Program-made: the position numbers and the translations under genes | In this document: positions 34,035 to 41,761 of the stretch, piece by piece | How positions within the stretch are numbered: the stretch's first letter is position 1 | Layout: each line of letters opens with the position of its first letter | The notes under the pieces: generated by a model | Database searches by the model: none | What the model saw: the letters and a program-made list of their open reading frames with translations, nothing else | What the model was told of the DNA's origin: nothing | NCBI RefSeq assembly: GCF_005771405.1 | Contig: NZ_VAUA01000004.1 | Coordinates: 1 to 64,000, forward strand | Reading direction: 5' to 3' | Origin: Parasedimentitalea maritima | GTDB taxonomy: Bacteria > Pseudomonadota > Alphaproteobacteria > Rhodobacterales > Rhodobacteraceae | Length of the DNA: 64,000 nucleotides

Positions 34035-34918
34035 GCCCCTCGTTGGTCGCGGCGAATGCCCGCGTAGTAGGCTAAAATCAATACGGCGCTGATGCCGGCA
34101 ACCACCACGGCATATGACGCTCCGCTCCCCGATCTCAGATAGCTGAAGTATTCTTGGTAGACATAGAAGCTCGCGGTTTTGGTACCGTCTGAGGGGCCAC
34201 CACGAGTCATCACATAGATAATATCAAACACACGAAACGCTTCGATTGTACGTAAAATCAGGACCACCAACATTGGGCCGATAATCCACGGCAGTGTGAT
34301 TGAACGAAATCGCTTCCAGGCCCCTGCCCCTTCGATTGCAGCCGCTTTCAGAAGGTCACCCGGAATGGTTTGCATCGCCGCCAGTGCGATATAGGCAACC
34401 AATGGGAAATTTTTCCAGACATCAGCCAGGATAACCATATTGAGCGCGCGGTCAGGGTCTCCCAACCAGCTTGTATAGCTGTCGATAAAACCAAGCTGCA
34501 GTAGCAGTGAATTCAACGCGCCGTAGTCAGGGTGATAGATCAGGCGCCATGCAACAGCATTCACAATTGTTGGTACAGCCCAGGGCAGGATGATGATGAC
34601 ACGCAGAAACCAACGGCCACGGAACTTCTGATTGAGCAGGAGGGCCACGGCAATGCCAAGCACACCTTCCAACCCGACTGAAACAGCCGTGAAGTACATG
34701 GTCCGGCCCAGCGCTTCCAAAAAATCCGGATCAGTAAGCGCCCAAATGTAGTTTTCCAAACCAATCCAGTTGACCTGTTGTTCACGTGCGGTGATTTCAG
34801 CATCGGTGAAACTGGTCCAAACGGTCTGCAAAAACGGTAGAACGGTGATGAGAGAGAGCACAAGGATTGCCGGAAACAACAAAACCCATTTTTCGCGTGA
34901 TCTACTGATTGCAGACAT
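34031..34918 (-). CDS. Sugar ABC transporter permease (MalF type)
   Basis: This 295 aa inner-membrane protein has six hydrophobic segments and an EAA loop (LLKAAAIEGAGAWKRFRSITLPWI). It lies between the binding-protein gene and the MalG-type permease gene. Confidence 0.92.
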   Translation of the reverse strand: MSAISRSREKWVLLFPAILVLSLITVLPFLQTVWTSFTDAEITAREQQVNWIGLENYIWALTDPDFLEALGRTMYFTAVSVGLEGVLGIAVALLLNQKFRGRWFLRVIIILPWAVPTIVNAVAWRLIYHPDYGALNSLLLQLGFIDSYTSWLGDPDRALNMVILADVWKNFPLVAYIALAAMQTIPGDLLKAAAIEGAGAWKRFRSITLPWIIGPMLVVLILRTIEAFRVFDIIYVMTRGGPSDGTKTASFYVYQEYFSYLRSGSGASYAVVVAGISAVLILAYYAGIRRDQRGA

Positions 34919-34947
34919 TTTGTGCTCTCTCTTCTTAGGTTTTCAGA

Positions 34948-36189
34948 TCAACGAATACGCGCGACGCGTTTGGCTGCGTTGGCCAAAGCCTCTTCAGAGG
35001 TTGTCTGATCCAGAAGCGAACCATGCAGGTGCTTTTGCAAAATGCTCGACACTTCGGTGTACGAGGCAACCAGCGGACGCGGGTACATTACAGCGATCGA
35101 CTTGTCCGCAGCAGCAACCAGATCTTCCTGACCATCAGTCACAGCGGACTGCGAATAGGACGCTTTCCAGATCGGCAGGCTCAGGTTTGCAAATTCTTCC
35201 TGAGTGGACTGATTGGTTAGATGGTTGATAAAGGCCCAGGCCTGATCTGCATGTGGGCTGTTAGATGGAATGCCGAGTCCCATTGAACCGTTGACAGCTG
35301 ATGCTTCAGACACACCATCCACACCCGGGGCCGACATTACGCCAACTTTGCCCGCAACCTGGCTTTCGTTCGGATCGTTCACAAGAGAATTCATGTACGT
35401 CCAGTTCATCGCAAAGGCCGCATCACCGGCTGAGAACACCCGGCGCACGTCTTCCTCGAAATACTCTAGAGACGATGGATTGGTCAGCCCGTCACCAAGC
35501 GACGTTTTCATATAGTCCAACGCCGCCTTCGCACCACCGGTTTCAAATGCTGGCTTTCCGTTATCGAAGAACGAACCACCATGAGCAGCGGTCAGCGTAG
35601 TGAAGTCACAGATCATCGCCTCGGATTGCGACCAGCTCCAGACCAATGGATATTCAACCAAACCCTTGTCTTTGATCACCTTGGCCTGTTCCAGAACCTC
35701 ATCCCAGGTTTCTGGTGGTGTCTCGATGCCAGCATTGGCAAGGATCTCGGTGTTGTAATACAGATATTTGGTGTCCAAAATCCAAGGCATGCCATAGCGC
35801 TTGCCGTCATATTCAACTGTTGTCCAAGCGCCATCAAAGATCTTACTGGTCAAATCAGCCGCTACCCGGTCACTGACATCAGTCAGGAATCCACGTTCGG
35901 CAAATTCTGCGGGCCAAATGACGTCGAAAAGAACGACATCATATCCGTCATCTCCAGCGCCGGAGGCTGCAATTATTTTGTCATGCAAGGCTTCGTACGG
36001 GACAAATTCTAAGTCAACTTTTGTGCCCGGATTGGCCGCTTCAAATGAGGCCGTCATCGATTTAATGTTGTCTTCGCTATAGGCTGCCTGGCTCATAAAC
36101 AAGGCGTTCAATGTGGTATCGGCCATTGCTGCAGATGTCATTAGCGCTGCGGCAGACGCCGTTACAGCCATGAGTGTCTTCAGTTTCAT
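34948..36189 (-). CDS. Sugar-binding protein of the ABC transporter
   Basis: This 413 aa protein has a signal peptide (cleavage likely after AMA near residue 23) and the type-1 extracellular solute-binding fold: NIKSMTASFEAANPGTKVDLEFVP, YDVVLFDVIWPAEFAERGFL and YLYYNTEILANAGIETPPETW. It captures a carbohydrate in the periplasm for the two permeases encoded downstream. The downstream kinase and SIS enzyme suggest an amino sugar or a hexose oligomer. Confidence 0.9.
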   Translation of the reverse strand: MKLKTLMAVTASAAALMTSAAMADTTLNALFMSQAAYSEDNIKSMTASFEAANPGTKVDLEFVPYEALHDKIIAASGAGDDGYDVVLFDVIWPAEFAERGFLTDVSDRVAADLTSKIFDGAWTTVEYDGKRYGMPWILDTKYLYYNTEILANAGIETPPETWDEVLEQAKVIKDKGLVEYPLVWSWSQSEAMICDFTTLTAAHGGSFFDNGKPAFETGGAKAALDYMKTSLGDGLTNPSSLEYFEEDVRRVFSAGDAAFAMNWTYMNSLVNDPNESQVAGKVGVMSAPGVDGVSEASAVNGSMGLGIPSNSPHADQAWAFINHLTNQSTQEEFANLSLPIWKASYSQSAVTDGQEDLVAAADKSIAVMYPRPLVASYTEVSSILQKHLHGSLLDQTTSEEALANAAKRVARIR

Positions 36190-36231
36190 GTCTTCCTCCC
36201 TTTGGTGAGCAGAGTGCTCTGATGGGCCGAA

Positions 36232-36259
36232 GTTATGGCGATTCCATTTTATTTGTCAA
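36232..36259 (-). promoter_or_regulatory. Promoter of the sugar ABC operon
   Basis: On the minus strand a consensus TTGACA (36259-36254) is followed after 16 bp by CATAAC (36237-36232), with the binding-protein ATG 43 bp further on. The AT-rich block between this and the divergent ROK gene is a likely repressor region. Confidence 0.5.
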
Positions 36260-36315
36260 TTTGTTTTAAAAAATAGATCGTGCTTCTGTGCAGACAAAAG
36301 ATTCGCAGGACGATT

Positions 36316-37521
36316 ATGGAAAATTCTGAAAAACCTCATTCCTTTAGAACTTCAGGGACCAATCTTCGAAAAGCCAAAACGCACAACCACAGCGTTGTTC
36401 TTGAGGTTATTCGAACGCAGGGACCTATTTCGCGCACCAAGATTTCCCAGGTAACATCACTGTCTCGGCAGACTATTCAGAACATCGTCGCCTTGCTGGA
36501 AGAGCTGGACCTGGTGCGAATGACGGCCAGCAAAATTGTTGGCCGCGGCCACCCCGGAATGAAAGTTTGTTTAAACAAAGATGCGGCTTTGAGTTTTGGC
36601 ATTCATGTGGATCGAACACGGGCTACGGCTGTGGTTTGCAACCTTGATGGTCGAAAGATCTGGGAATCAGTTTGCGACCTGACTTCTACCACTTCAGATG
36701 CTGCAAATTCTGCAATCGCAACACTGGTTACTGGTTTTCGAGATGCACATAGCAACCTTTATCCGACCGTGGTCGGTTGTGGACTGGCTGCCGCTGGACC
36801 GTTCGGCGTTAGGAATGCCCCCAAAGGCGATCCAACTAATTTTCATGAATTTGGCACACCAGAAAACCTGGCGCTATTGGAACAACAGCTAGGGCTTCCG
36901 GTTGTACTGGAAAACGACGCGACCGCTGCTGCAGTGGGTGAAGGCTTCTACGGTGCAGGCAAGGGATTAGACAATTTTGCATTTCTGCAGTTCGGTGTCG
37001 GACTTGGGGCCGGCCTTGTCCTAAAAGGAGATCCCTATGCTGGAACTTTTGGAAATGCTGGGGAAATTGGTCACGTTGTCGTCGAACTTGGCGGCGAAGC
37101 CTGTCCATGTGGAAACTTCGGATGTCTGGAGCGGTATCTGTCTATAGACGCACTGTGCCGTTGTCTCCGTTTACCTGGTGATGACATTGCGACATTCACC
37201 AAAATCGCCGACTTGGTGAGCACGAGAGACAAAACGGTTATCGATTGGATCGATGCTGCAATTCCCAGGTTTCATCAAGCTGTGAATATCCTTGAAGCCA
37301 TGCTCGACGCAGAGACTATTATTATCGGTGGAACGGCACCAGAAAACTTCCTCAACTTGTTGATTGAAAAGGCTACGCCTTTCCCAGGGTCCTTGTCTCA
37401 ACGAAGTGACGAAAAGCGAATTCGAAATGGTGCGGCTGGATTGTCATCCATCGCACTTGGAGCATCAGCAGTTTCTATGAACGCTCATTTTGCCCCCTCA
37501 GTTTCCAGACTCGTCCTGTAA
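36316..37521 (+). CDS. ROK-family transcriptional repressor
   Basis: This 401 aa protein has an N-terminal winged helix (GPISRTKISQVTSLSRQTIQNIV) and a ROK sugar-binding domain with LENDATAAAVGEGFYG and the zinc motif CPCGNFGCLER. I use ATG 36316, with AGGA about 6 bp upstream; an in-frame TTG-like start at 36280 has no ribosome site. Divergent from the sugar operon, it probably represses it until its sugar ligand is present. Confidence 0.9.
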   Translation: MENSEKPHSFRTSGTNLRKAKTHNHSVVLEVIRTQGPISRTKISQVTSLSRQTIQNIVALLEELDLVRMTASKIVGRGHPGMKVCLNKDAALSFGIHVDRTRATAVVCNLDGRKIWESVCDLTSTTSDAANSAIATLVTGFRDAHSNLYPTVVGCGLAAAGPFGVRNAPKGDPTNFHEFGTPENLALLEQQLGLPVVLENDATAAAVGEGFYGAGKGLDNFAFLQFGVGLGAGLVLKGDPYAGTFGNAGEIGHVVVELGGEACPCGNFGCLERYLSIDALCRCLRLPGDDIATFTKIADLVSTRDKTVIDWIDAAIPRFHQAVNILEAMLDAETIIIGGTAPENFLNLLIEKATPFPGSLSQRSDEKRIRNGAAGLSSIALGASAVSMNAHFAPSVSRLVL

Positions 37522-37523
37522 AC

Positions 37524-38447
37524 TCATTTGGTCAGAGAGCCTTTGGAAGCATCATCAATGTATGCCTCACCGCTAAGTAGGGCGGAATAGAGAGCAATGC
37601 GTGCCTTAATAAATTCACTAAACAGACGAACACGCTTGGTTTTACGCGTTTCACCATGCGTCAGTACCCACAACGTTCCATAATATTTGCTAGTGCTTCC
37701 AGCAACCCGAGCCAAAGAGCGATCCAGGTCGCCGACAAAGCAGGGCAAAATGGTCACCCCCATCCCTGCCCGTACAGCAGAAAGCTGAGAGGCCATGTCG
37801 CTGACATTTATCGGCGGACCACCAATTTCCAGGTCTGGGTTGGCTGCCCAGGAAGGTGCTGGACCATCTTCTTCCTTCAAAATCCACCTAGCTGAGCATT
37901 GTGGATTGTTAAGAATTCGATTTTGAAATTCACGCGAGATGTAAACGCTGCGATGAACATCCTGTAGACGCGTTCCAAACAAGTGCGGCGGCAAGGTCAG
38001 CTGATCGTAAACAAGCCTTATAGCCAGATCAGCCTGCCTAGTTGTCAGGTTGACGGCCTCGTATGACGTAGCAATTTGTAATTCAATTTCAGGATGAAGC
38101 TGGGTAAATGCTGCAAAGTCGGGCATCAATAGCTCGCTAGCCAGTGACGGTGGCAAGGCAACTCTTAGTGGACCGGTTAGGTTTTGATCTCTGGCGAACA
38201 CCCGTGTTTGAAGCAACGACGAGTCTTCGTCCATGGAAATTGCCAGATCTAGAATTTCCTCACCTGCAGGTGTCAGCTTGTATCCTGAAGGTAGTTTTTC
38301 GAATAGTAGCGCGCCCAGCTGTGCTTCTAGATTCGACACCCTCCGTAAGACCGTAGAGTGGTTTACACCCAGTCCTACCGATGCGCCTCTGACCGAGCCA
38401 GATCGGGCAACTGCCAAAAAGAATCGTATGTCATCCCAACTGTCCAT
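37524..38447 (-). CDS. LysR-family regulator next to a GST gene
   Basis: This 307 aa protein starts at ATG 38447 (MDSWDDIRFFLAVARSGS), which matches the usual LysR N terminus; the frame stays open 36 codons further upstream without family likeness. The HTH covers about residues 18-48 (SVRGASVGLGVNHSTVLRRVSNLE). It is convergent with the ROK gene (2 bp apart) and divergent from the GST gene, which it probably controls. Confidence 0.88.
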   Translation of the reverse strand: MDSWDDIRFFLAVARSGSVRGASVGLGVNHSTVLRRVSNLEAQLGALLFEKLPSGYKLTPAGEEILDLAISMDEDSSLLQTRVFARDQNLTGPLRVALPPSLASELLMPDFAAFTQLHPEIELQIATSYEAVNLTTRQADLAIRLVYDQLTLPPHLFGTRLQDVHRSVYISREFQNRILNNPQCSARWILKEEDGPAPSWAANPDLEIGGPPINVSDMASQLSAVRAGMGVTILPCFVGDLDRSLARVAGSTSKYYGTLWVLTHGETRKTKRVRLFSEFIKARIALYSALLSGEAYIDDASKGSLTK

Positions 38448-38567
38448 CGGTTGATTTTTGCACCACCGTTCTGAGTTTTTCCAGAATAGATTGGGAAATT
38501 TGAACACGATACCGTTCTGGCAGACGCAATGGATAGTCCATCTGCGCACCAACAACGGATTGTAACA

Positions 38568-39254
38568 ATGCTAGATCTTTACTCTGACGCGACTCCAAAC
38601 GGTTTGAAAATTTCGATTGCGCTCGAAGAAATGGGGCTCGATTATCGTATGCACCAGATATTTTTGGGCGGTGAACAAACAACACCAGATTTCACTACAA
38701 TGAACCCAAACCAAAAGATTCCGGTGTTGATTGACGATGGTTTTGTCTTAACCGAATCCGGTGCGATCTTGCTTTACCTCGCTGAAAAAACCGGGCTATT
38801 CCTGCCCGAAGACCCAAAGAAACGAGCTGCAACCATCGAAGCATTGATGTTTCAAATGGGTTCTTTGGGGCCAATGTTTGGTCAGTATCTGGTTTTTGCA
38901 GCTGCTTGGGGAAACAAGTTTCCTGCGGTCACCACCCGGTATTTTGGCGAGGTTTCACGCATTATGGGTGTATTGAACACCCGGCTTCAGGGCCGTGACT
39001 ATCTAGCAGGCGACGAGTTTACAATTGCAGATATGGCCGTTGCACCCTGGATTCGCCTATGTGAAGTCCATCCTGCCTGCGCGGAGCTACCCCTGTTAAA
39101 AAATGACAATCTTCTTCGCTGGTGGACACAAATTTCTCGTCGACCAGCCTTGCAAAAAGGTTTGTTGAACCCTGAACCATTTGCACCGGAGAAACAATTC
39201 GACGGCTTTGTAAAGGCTGTGGTCGGATTGGGCGAAATCCACTCCATTGCTTAA
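38568..39254 (+). CDS. Glutathione S-transferase
   Basis: This 228 aa protein has a thioredoxin-like N domain (TPNGLKISIALEEMGLDYRMHQI; NPNQKIPVLIDDGFVLTESGAILLYLAEKTG) and a helical C domain (FTIADMAVAPWIR). It resembles the YfcG/YghU (Nu-type) group, which has disulfide reductase activity. ATG 38568 is chosen because similarity begins there. A hairpin terminator lies 15 bp downstream. Confidence 0.9.
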   Translation: MLDLYSDATPNGLKISIALEEMGLDYRMHQIFLGGEQTTPDFTTMNPNQKIPVLIDDGFVLTESGAILLYLAEKTGLFLPEDPKKRAATIEALMFQMGSLGPMFGQYLVFAAAWGNKFPAVTTRYFGEVSRIMGVLNTRLQGRDYLAGDEFTIADMAVAPWIRLCEVHPACAELPLLKNDNLLRWWTQISRRPALQKGLLNPEPFAPEKQFDGFVKAVVGLGEIHSIA

Positions 39255-39269
39255 GCCCGTACTAAATTG

Positions 39270-39296
39270 GGCAGAGTGGGCACCTGCCCCTCTGCC
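39270..39296 (+). terminator. Hairpin terminator after GST
   Basis: GGCAGAG (39270-39276) pairs with CTCTGCC (39290-39296), with an inner GGGCA/TGCCC pairing. It begins 15 bp after the GST stop. Confidence 0.65.
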
Positions 39297-39475
39297 TATC
39301 TCAGCGAGTTTTAGCCTAGGACGACTGAAGCTCACCAACAAATTGGTCAGGCGCAGACAGTGGCTTTCCAACCGGCAAGCATCACCTGAGCTTTAGTCTT
39401 TCGAAGACTGTTCAAACGTCTTTGCTTGTGAGGATCAACCTTTCGTGAGCTGGTTTCTAGATGCGCTCTGCGACG

Positions 39476-39503
39476 TTGCAATTACTATCCAGTCGGATAG
39501 ATA
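39476..39503 (+). promoter_or_regulatory. Rightward promoter with operator in the spacer
   Basis: TTGCAA (39476-39481) and TAGATA (39498-39503) are 16 bp apart, and the operator CTATCC-N4-GGATAG lies between and over them. Transcription would run toward the MAPEG gene at 39824. Confidence 0.4.
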
Positions 39504-39509
39504 TGTCAA
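39482..39509 (-). promoter_or_regulatory. Leftward promoter sharing the same operator
   Basis: On the minus strand TTGACA (39509-39504) and TAGTAA (39487-39482) are 16 bp apart with the same operator in the spacer. No minus-strand gene follows before GST. Confidence 0.4.
39485..39500. promoter_or_regulatory. Palindromic operator 1
   Basis: CTATCCAGTCGGATAG is a perfect 6+6 palindrome with a 4-bp centre, of the size bound by TetR-type dimers. Its placement inside promoter spacers fits repression. Confidence 0.5.
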
Positions 39510-39512
39510 TAA

Positions 39513-39527
39513 TATCCAGCCGGATAG
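39513..39527. promoter_or_regulatory. Palindromic operator 2
   Basis: TATCCAGCCGGATAG repeats the same half-sites (TATCC, GGATA) 27 bp from operator 1, just past the rightward -10 element. Confidence 0.5.
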
Positions 39528-39823
39528 AATGAAGCACAGCAGTGAGGATTTACGTGAACAAAAGAAGATCAACAAAAATGGATTCGGGTTTTCTATTCAG
39601 AAACATTGGTCGGGCAGGGCGCACTGCAACGGTTGCGAGAGAATGTAGAACTGCTGCAGGCCACTCACAGCAACCGAAAATGTTCAATGTTAAGCCACCC
39701 AGGCAAGCCTTCTCAACTTAACCACCAACAGGGTCCCCATGCCCTGAAGCCTCACGTTCTGGTCAAAACACTGGTCCGGATCGAAGTTAATCTGACCGAC
39801 ACCTTTAAAACAAGGAACTGCCT

Positions 39824-40222
39824 ATGACCCTTATCACGGCGCTAGTACTTTTTGGACTTCTCACCCTCATCATGCTGGGGGTTGAGATCTTCTTTACCTA
39901 TGCCACCCAAGGTTTTGGCTATGGGTTTTCAGCAAATAGGGGGCCAGTTGAACGTTCACCTCTAGCCCTCCGTATTCAACGCGCGTATCAAAATCAGATT
40001 GAAGCTACCGCATACGGGGTCCCAGTTCTGGCCGCCGCAGTCGTTGCTGGATTGCAGGGAACGGGCCCTGAGATGGCAGCGCTCATATTTGTTGCTGGCA
40101 GAACTGCGTTTGCGGTGTTGTACTACTCCGGCGTGACATTCATCCGCGTCCCGGCCTTTTTGATGGGCACGCTTTCGACTTTCTATATCGCTTACGCACT
40201 ACTCACCTCGGGTATGGTTTAG
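39824..40222 (+). CDS. MAPEG-family membrane protein
   Basis: This 132 aa protein has about four membrane segments and MAPEG features: RAYQNQIEATAYGVPVLAAAVVAG and VAGRTAFAVLYYSGV. MAPEG members conjugate glutathione or handle hydrophobic peroxides in the membrane; the exact substrate is not readable. Its 3' end overlaps the convergent HAD gene by 24 bp. It probably answers to the palindromic operators about 300 bp upstream. Confidence 0.8.
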   Translation: MTLITALVLFGLLTLIMLGVEIFFTYATQGFGYGFSANRGPVERSPLALRIQRAYQNQIEATAYGVPVLAAAVVAGLQGTGPEMAALIFVAGRTAFAVLYYSGVTFIRVPAFLMGTLSTFYIAYALLTSGMV

Positions 40223-40918
40223 CAAGAAGTCAGGCAATTCTGCGACCGAACTCAGAACGATATTCGCAGTTGTTTCCAGTTCGGTTCTGGTGGCAGGACC
40301 TGTCAAAACCCCAACACAGAGTCCTGCCCCGGCATTGCGGCCACAGTGCATATCATGGGTGCTGTCGCCAACAAAAATGATCTGGTCTGGTGTCAGTCCG
40401 TTTAGTTCGCAGAAGCCGTGTATCATACCTGGGCCTGGTTTGCGCCCGTACCCGCTATCAGAGCCACAGACAAAATCGAACAACGGTGTAACTTCGGCTT
40501 CAGCCAATTGATTGATTGCGCCTTGTTCATAATCATTGGTCGTCACACCCAGCTTTAGCCCCTGTGCTTTCAACATTCTCATAACCTTATTCAGGTCACA
40601 GGTTGGCACCAACGGTAGAGAGTTGAGTTCCTGCCGGGTCAACGTCTCAACAGCAGCCAAATCATGATTAGGTGCTAGATTGGCCCACGCCTCGTCAACT
40701 TCACCAGCGCTTGCGCTCACGATTAAAGAGCCCGTTTTGAATTGTCCCGCATGGCGATCGTAGCCCACAGTTTCTGCTAGGAGATCTTTCAGGGCCTCAT
40801 CTGTGCTTGCCAAATGGGAAATCATGCGATCACAGAACGTTCCCCAAGTCGCAGTAAAACTGAACAGCGTTCCATCCTTGTCAAACAAGACCGCCTTATA
40901 TTCCGAAGGTTTAGGCAT
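40199..40918 (-). CDS. HAD-family phosphatase (phosphoglycolate phosphatase-like)
   Basis: This 239 aa protein has HAD motif I FDKDGTLF (D13, D15), motif II GVTTND, a lysine in GYGRKPGPGM and motif IV FVGDSTHDM. The cap sits between motifs I and II as in phosphoglycolate phosphatases. It is the last gene of the peptide-type ABC operon, 3 bp after the alkaline-phosphatase-superfamily gene, and would remove phosphate from a small ester in the cytosol. Its 3' end overlaps the MAPEG gene. Confidence 0.85.
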   Translation of the reverse strand: MPKPSEYKAVLFDKDGTLFSFTATWGTFCDRMISHLASTDEALKDLLAETVGYDRHAGQFKTGSLIVSASAGEVDEAWANLAPNHDLAAVETLTRQELNSLPLVPTCDLNKVMRMLKAQGLKLGVTTNDYEQGAINQLAEAEVTPLFDFVCGSDSGYGRKPGPGMIHGFCELNGLTPDQIIFVGDSTHDMHCGRNAGAGLCVGVLTGPATRTELETTANIVLSSVAELPDFLLNHTRGE

Positions 40919-40921
40919 TAA

Positions 40922-41761
40922 TTAGTCCGCGCTCAAGAAAGACTGCGCCCGCATCGTTTCAGGCACTTGGGCGCCGAGACGCTGCAAAATTGTTGGTGCA
41001 AGCTGTCGCTGGTCAAGCAGCGTATCTGTCGGGGCGCCTTTAGCCTCGCCAAAGTAGTAGATCGCAAAATCCTGCTGCGAGGCCCCGCGTCCACCGTGAT
41101 GCCCGCGTTCGTTTTGTCCGTGATCAGCAGTCACCATGACTTCATAACCCGCTTTGCGCCAACGAGAGATATACGGAGCAAGCTTCTCATCCATGTGGAA
41201 AATTGCTTGATCCATTTCCTGGCAATCATGACGGAACCTATGCCCCATACTGTCGAGGGTGCAGGTATGTAGGATCCCGTAATCAATTCCATAGCGTTCT
41301 GTCAGCATCGTCAGTGTAGCAAATAAGTCTGCATCAGAAGGTGTTGTCTGATTGATCAGATTATACCCAGTCATCGTATGAAATCGGCCATGGTTGATCG
41401 TAGCGCTTTCAGCTTCATCATATTCTAGATCACGCACTGGATCGAATGGGGATCGGTTGAAAAACTCAGACCAAAACGAATGCGTTACAGCTCCGGTGGT
41501 GCGCCCAGCCTTCCGAGCTTCACTGAAGACATCAGGCATATCAACGCGGAACACATTGTCATTGCCGGTCACACCATGGATCGCCGGAGCCACCCCAGTA
41601 TGGATTGAAGCATAGCAACTGGCCGAAGTTGAAGGCAGAACAGAACGCATCGTCCACTTCCGGGCTTCACCCGAGTCTACCCACCCCTCAAGGTTACCAA
41701 AAAGGGTCCAATTGTTCAGCGGAACACCATCCAAGATGATCAGCAGCAGCTTATTTTGCAT
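40922..41761 (-). CDS. Alkaline-phosphatase-superfamily phosphodiesterase
   Basis: This 279 aa protein uses ATG 41761, which shares one base with the ATPase stop. It has no signal peptide, so it is cytosolic. Metal-site elements are LILDG (D11), DSMGHRFRHD and TADHGQNERGHHGG. In the nucleophile loop, VLPSTSASCYASIHTG, the residue that is usually Thr aligns with S46. It is of the nucleotide pyrophosphatase/phosphodiesterase type rather than secreted PhoA/PhoX. Operon partners suggest that it cleaves a phosphoester or phosphonate brought in by the transporter. Confidence 0.78.
   Translation of the reverse strand: MQNKLLLIILDGVPLNNWTLFGNLEGWVDSGEARKWTMRSVLPSTSASCYASIHTGVAPAIHGVTGNDNVFRVDMPDVFSEARKAGRTTGAVTHSFWSEFFNRSPFDPVRDLEYDEAESATINHGRFHTMTGYNLINQTTPSDADLFATLTMLTERYGIDYGILHTCTLDSMGHRFRHDCQEMDQAIFHMDEKLAPYISRWRKAGYEVMVTADHGQNERGHHGGRGASQQDFAIYYFGEAKGAPTDTLLDQRQLAPTILQRLGAQVPETMRAQSFLSAD

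Larger units (their letters stand above)
39297..39823. other. Intergenic region holding a divergent operator-promoter but no clear gene
   Basis: About 530 bp separate the GST terminator from the MAPEG gene. The first part holds nothing I recognise. At 39476-39527 two palindromic operators overlap facing promoters. The next 300 bp carries only short frames, including one starting near 39529 (MKHSSEDLREQKK...) that could be a decayed regulator but has no solid family match. Confidence 0.45.

Noticed and set aside
39529-39827. Short plus-strand frames before the MAPEG gene as real genes
   Set aside because: They lack ribosome sites and family likeness; the one starting at 39606 overlaps the MAPEG start only by chance.
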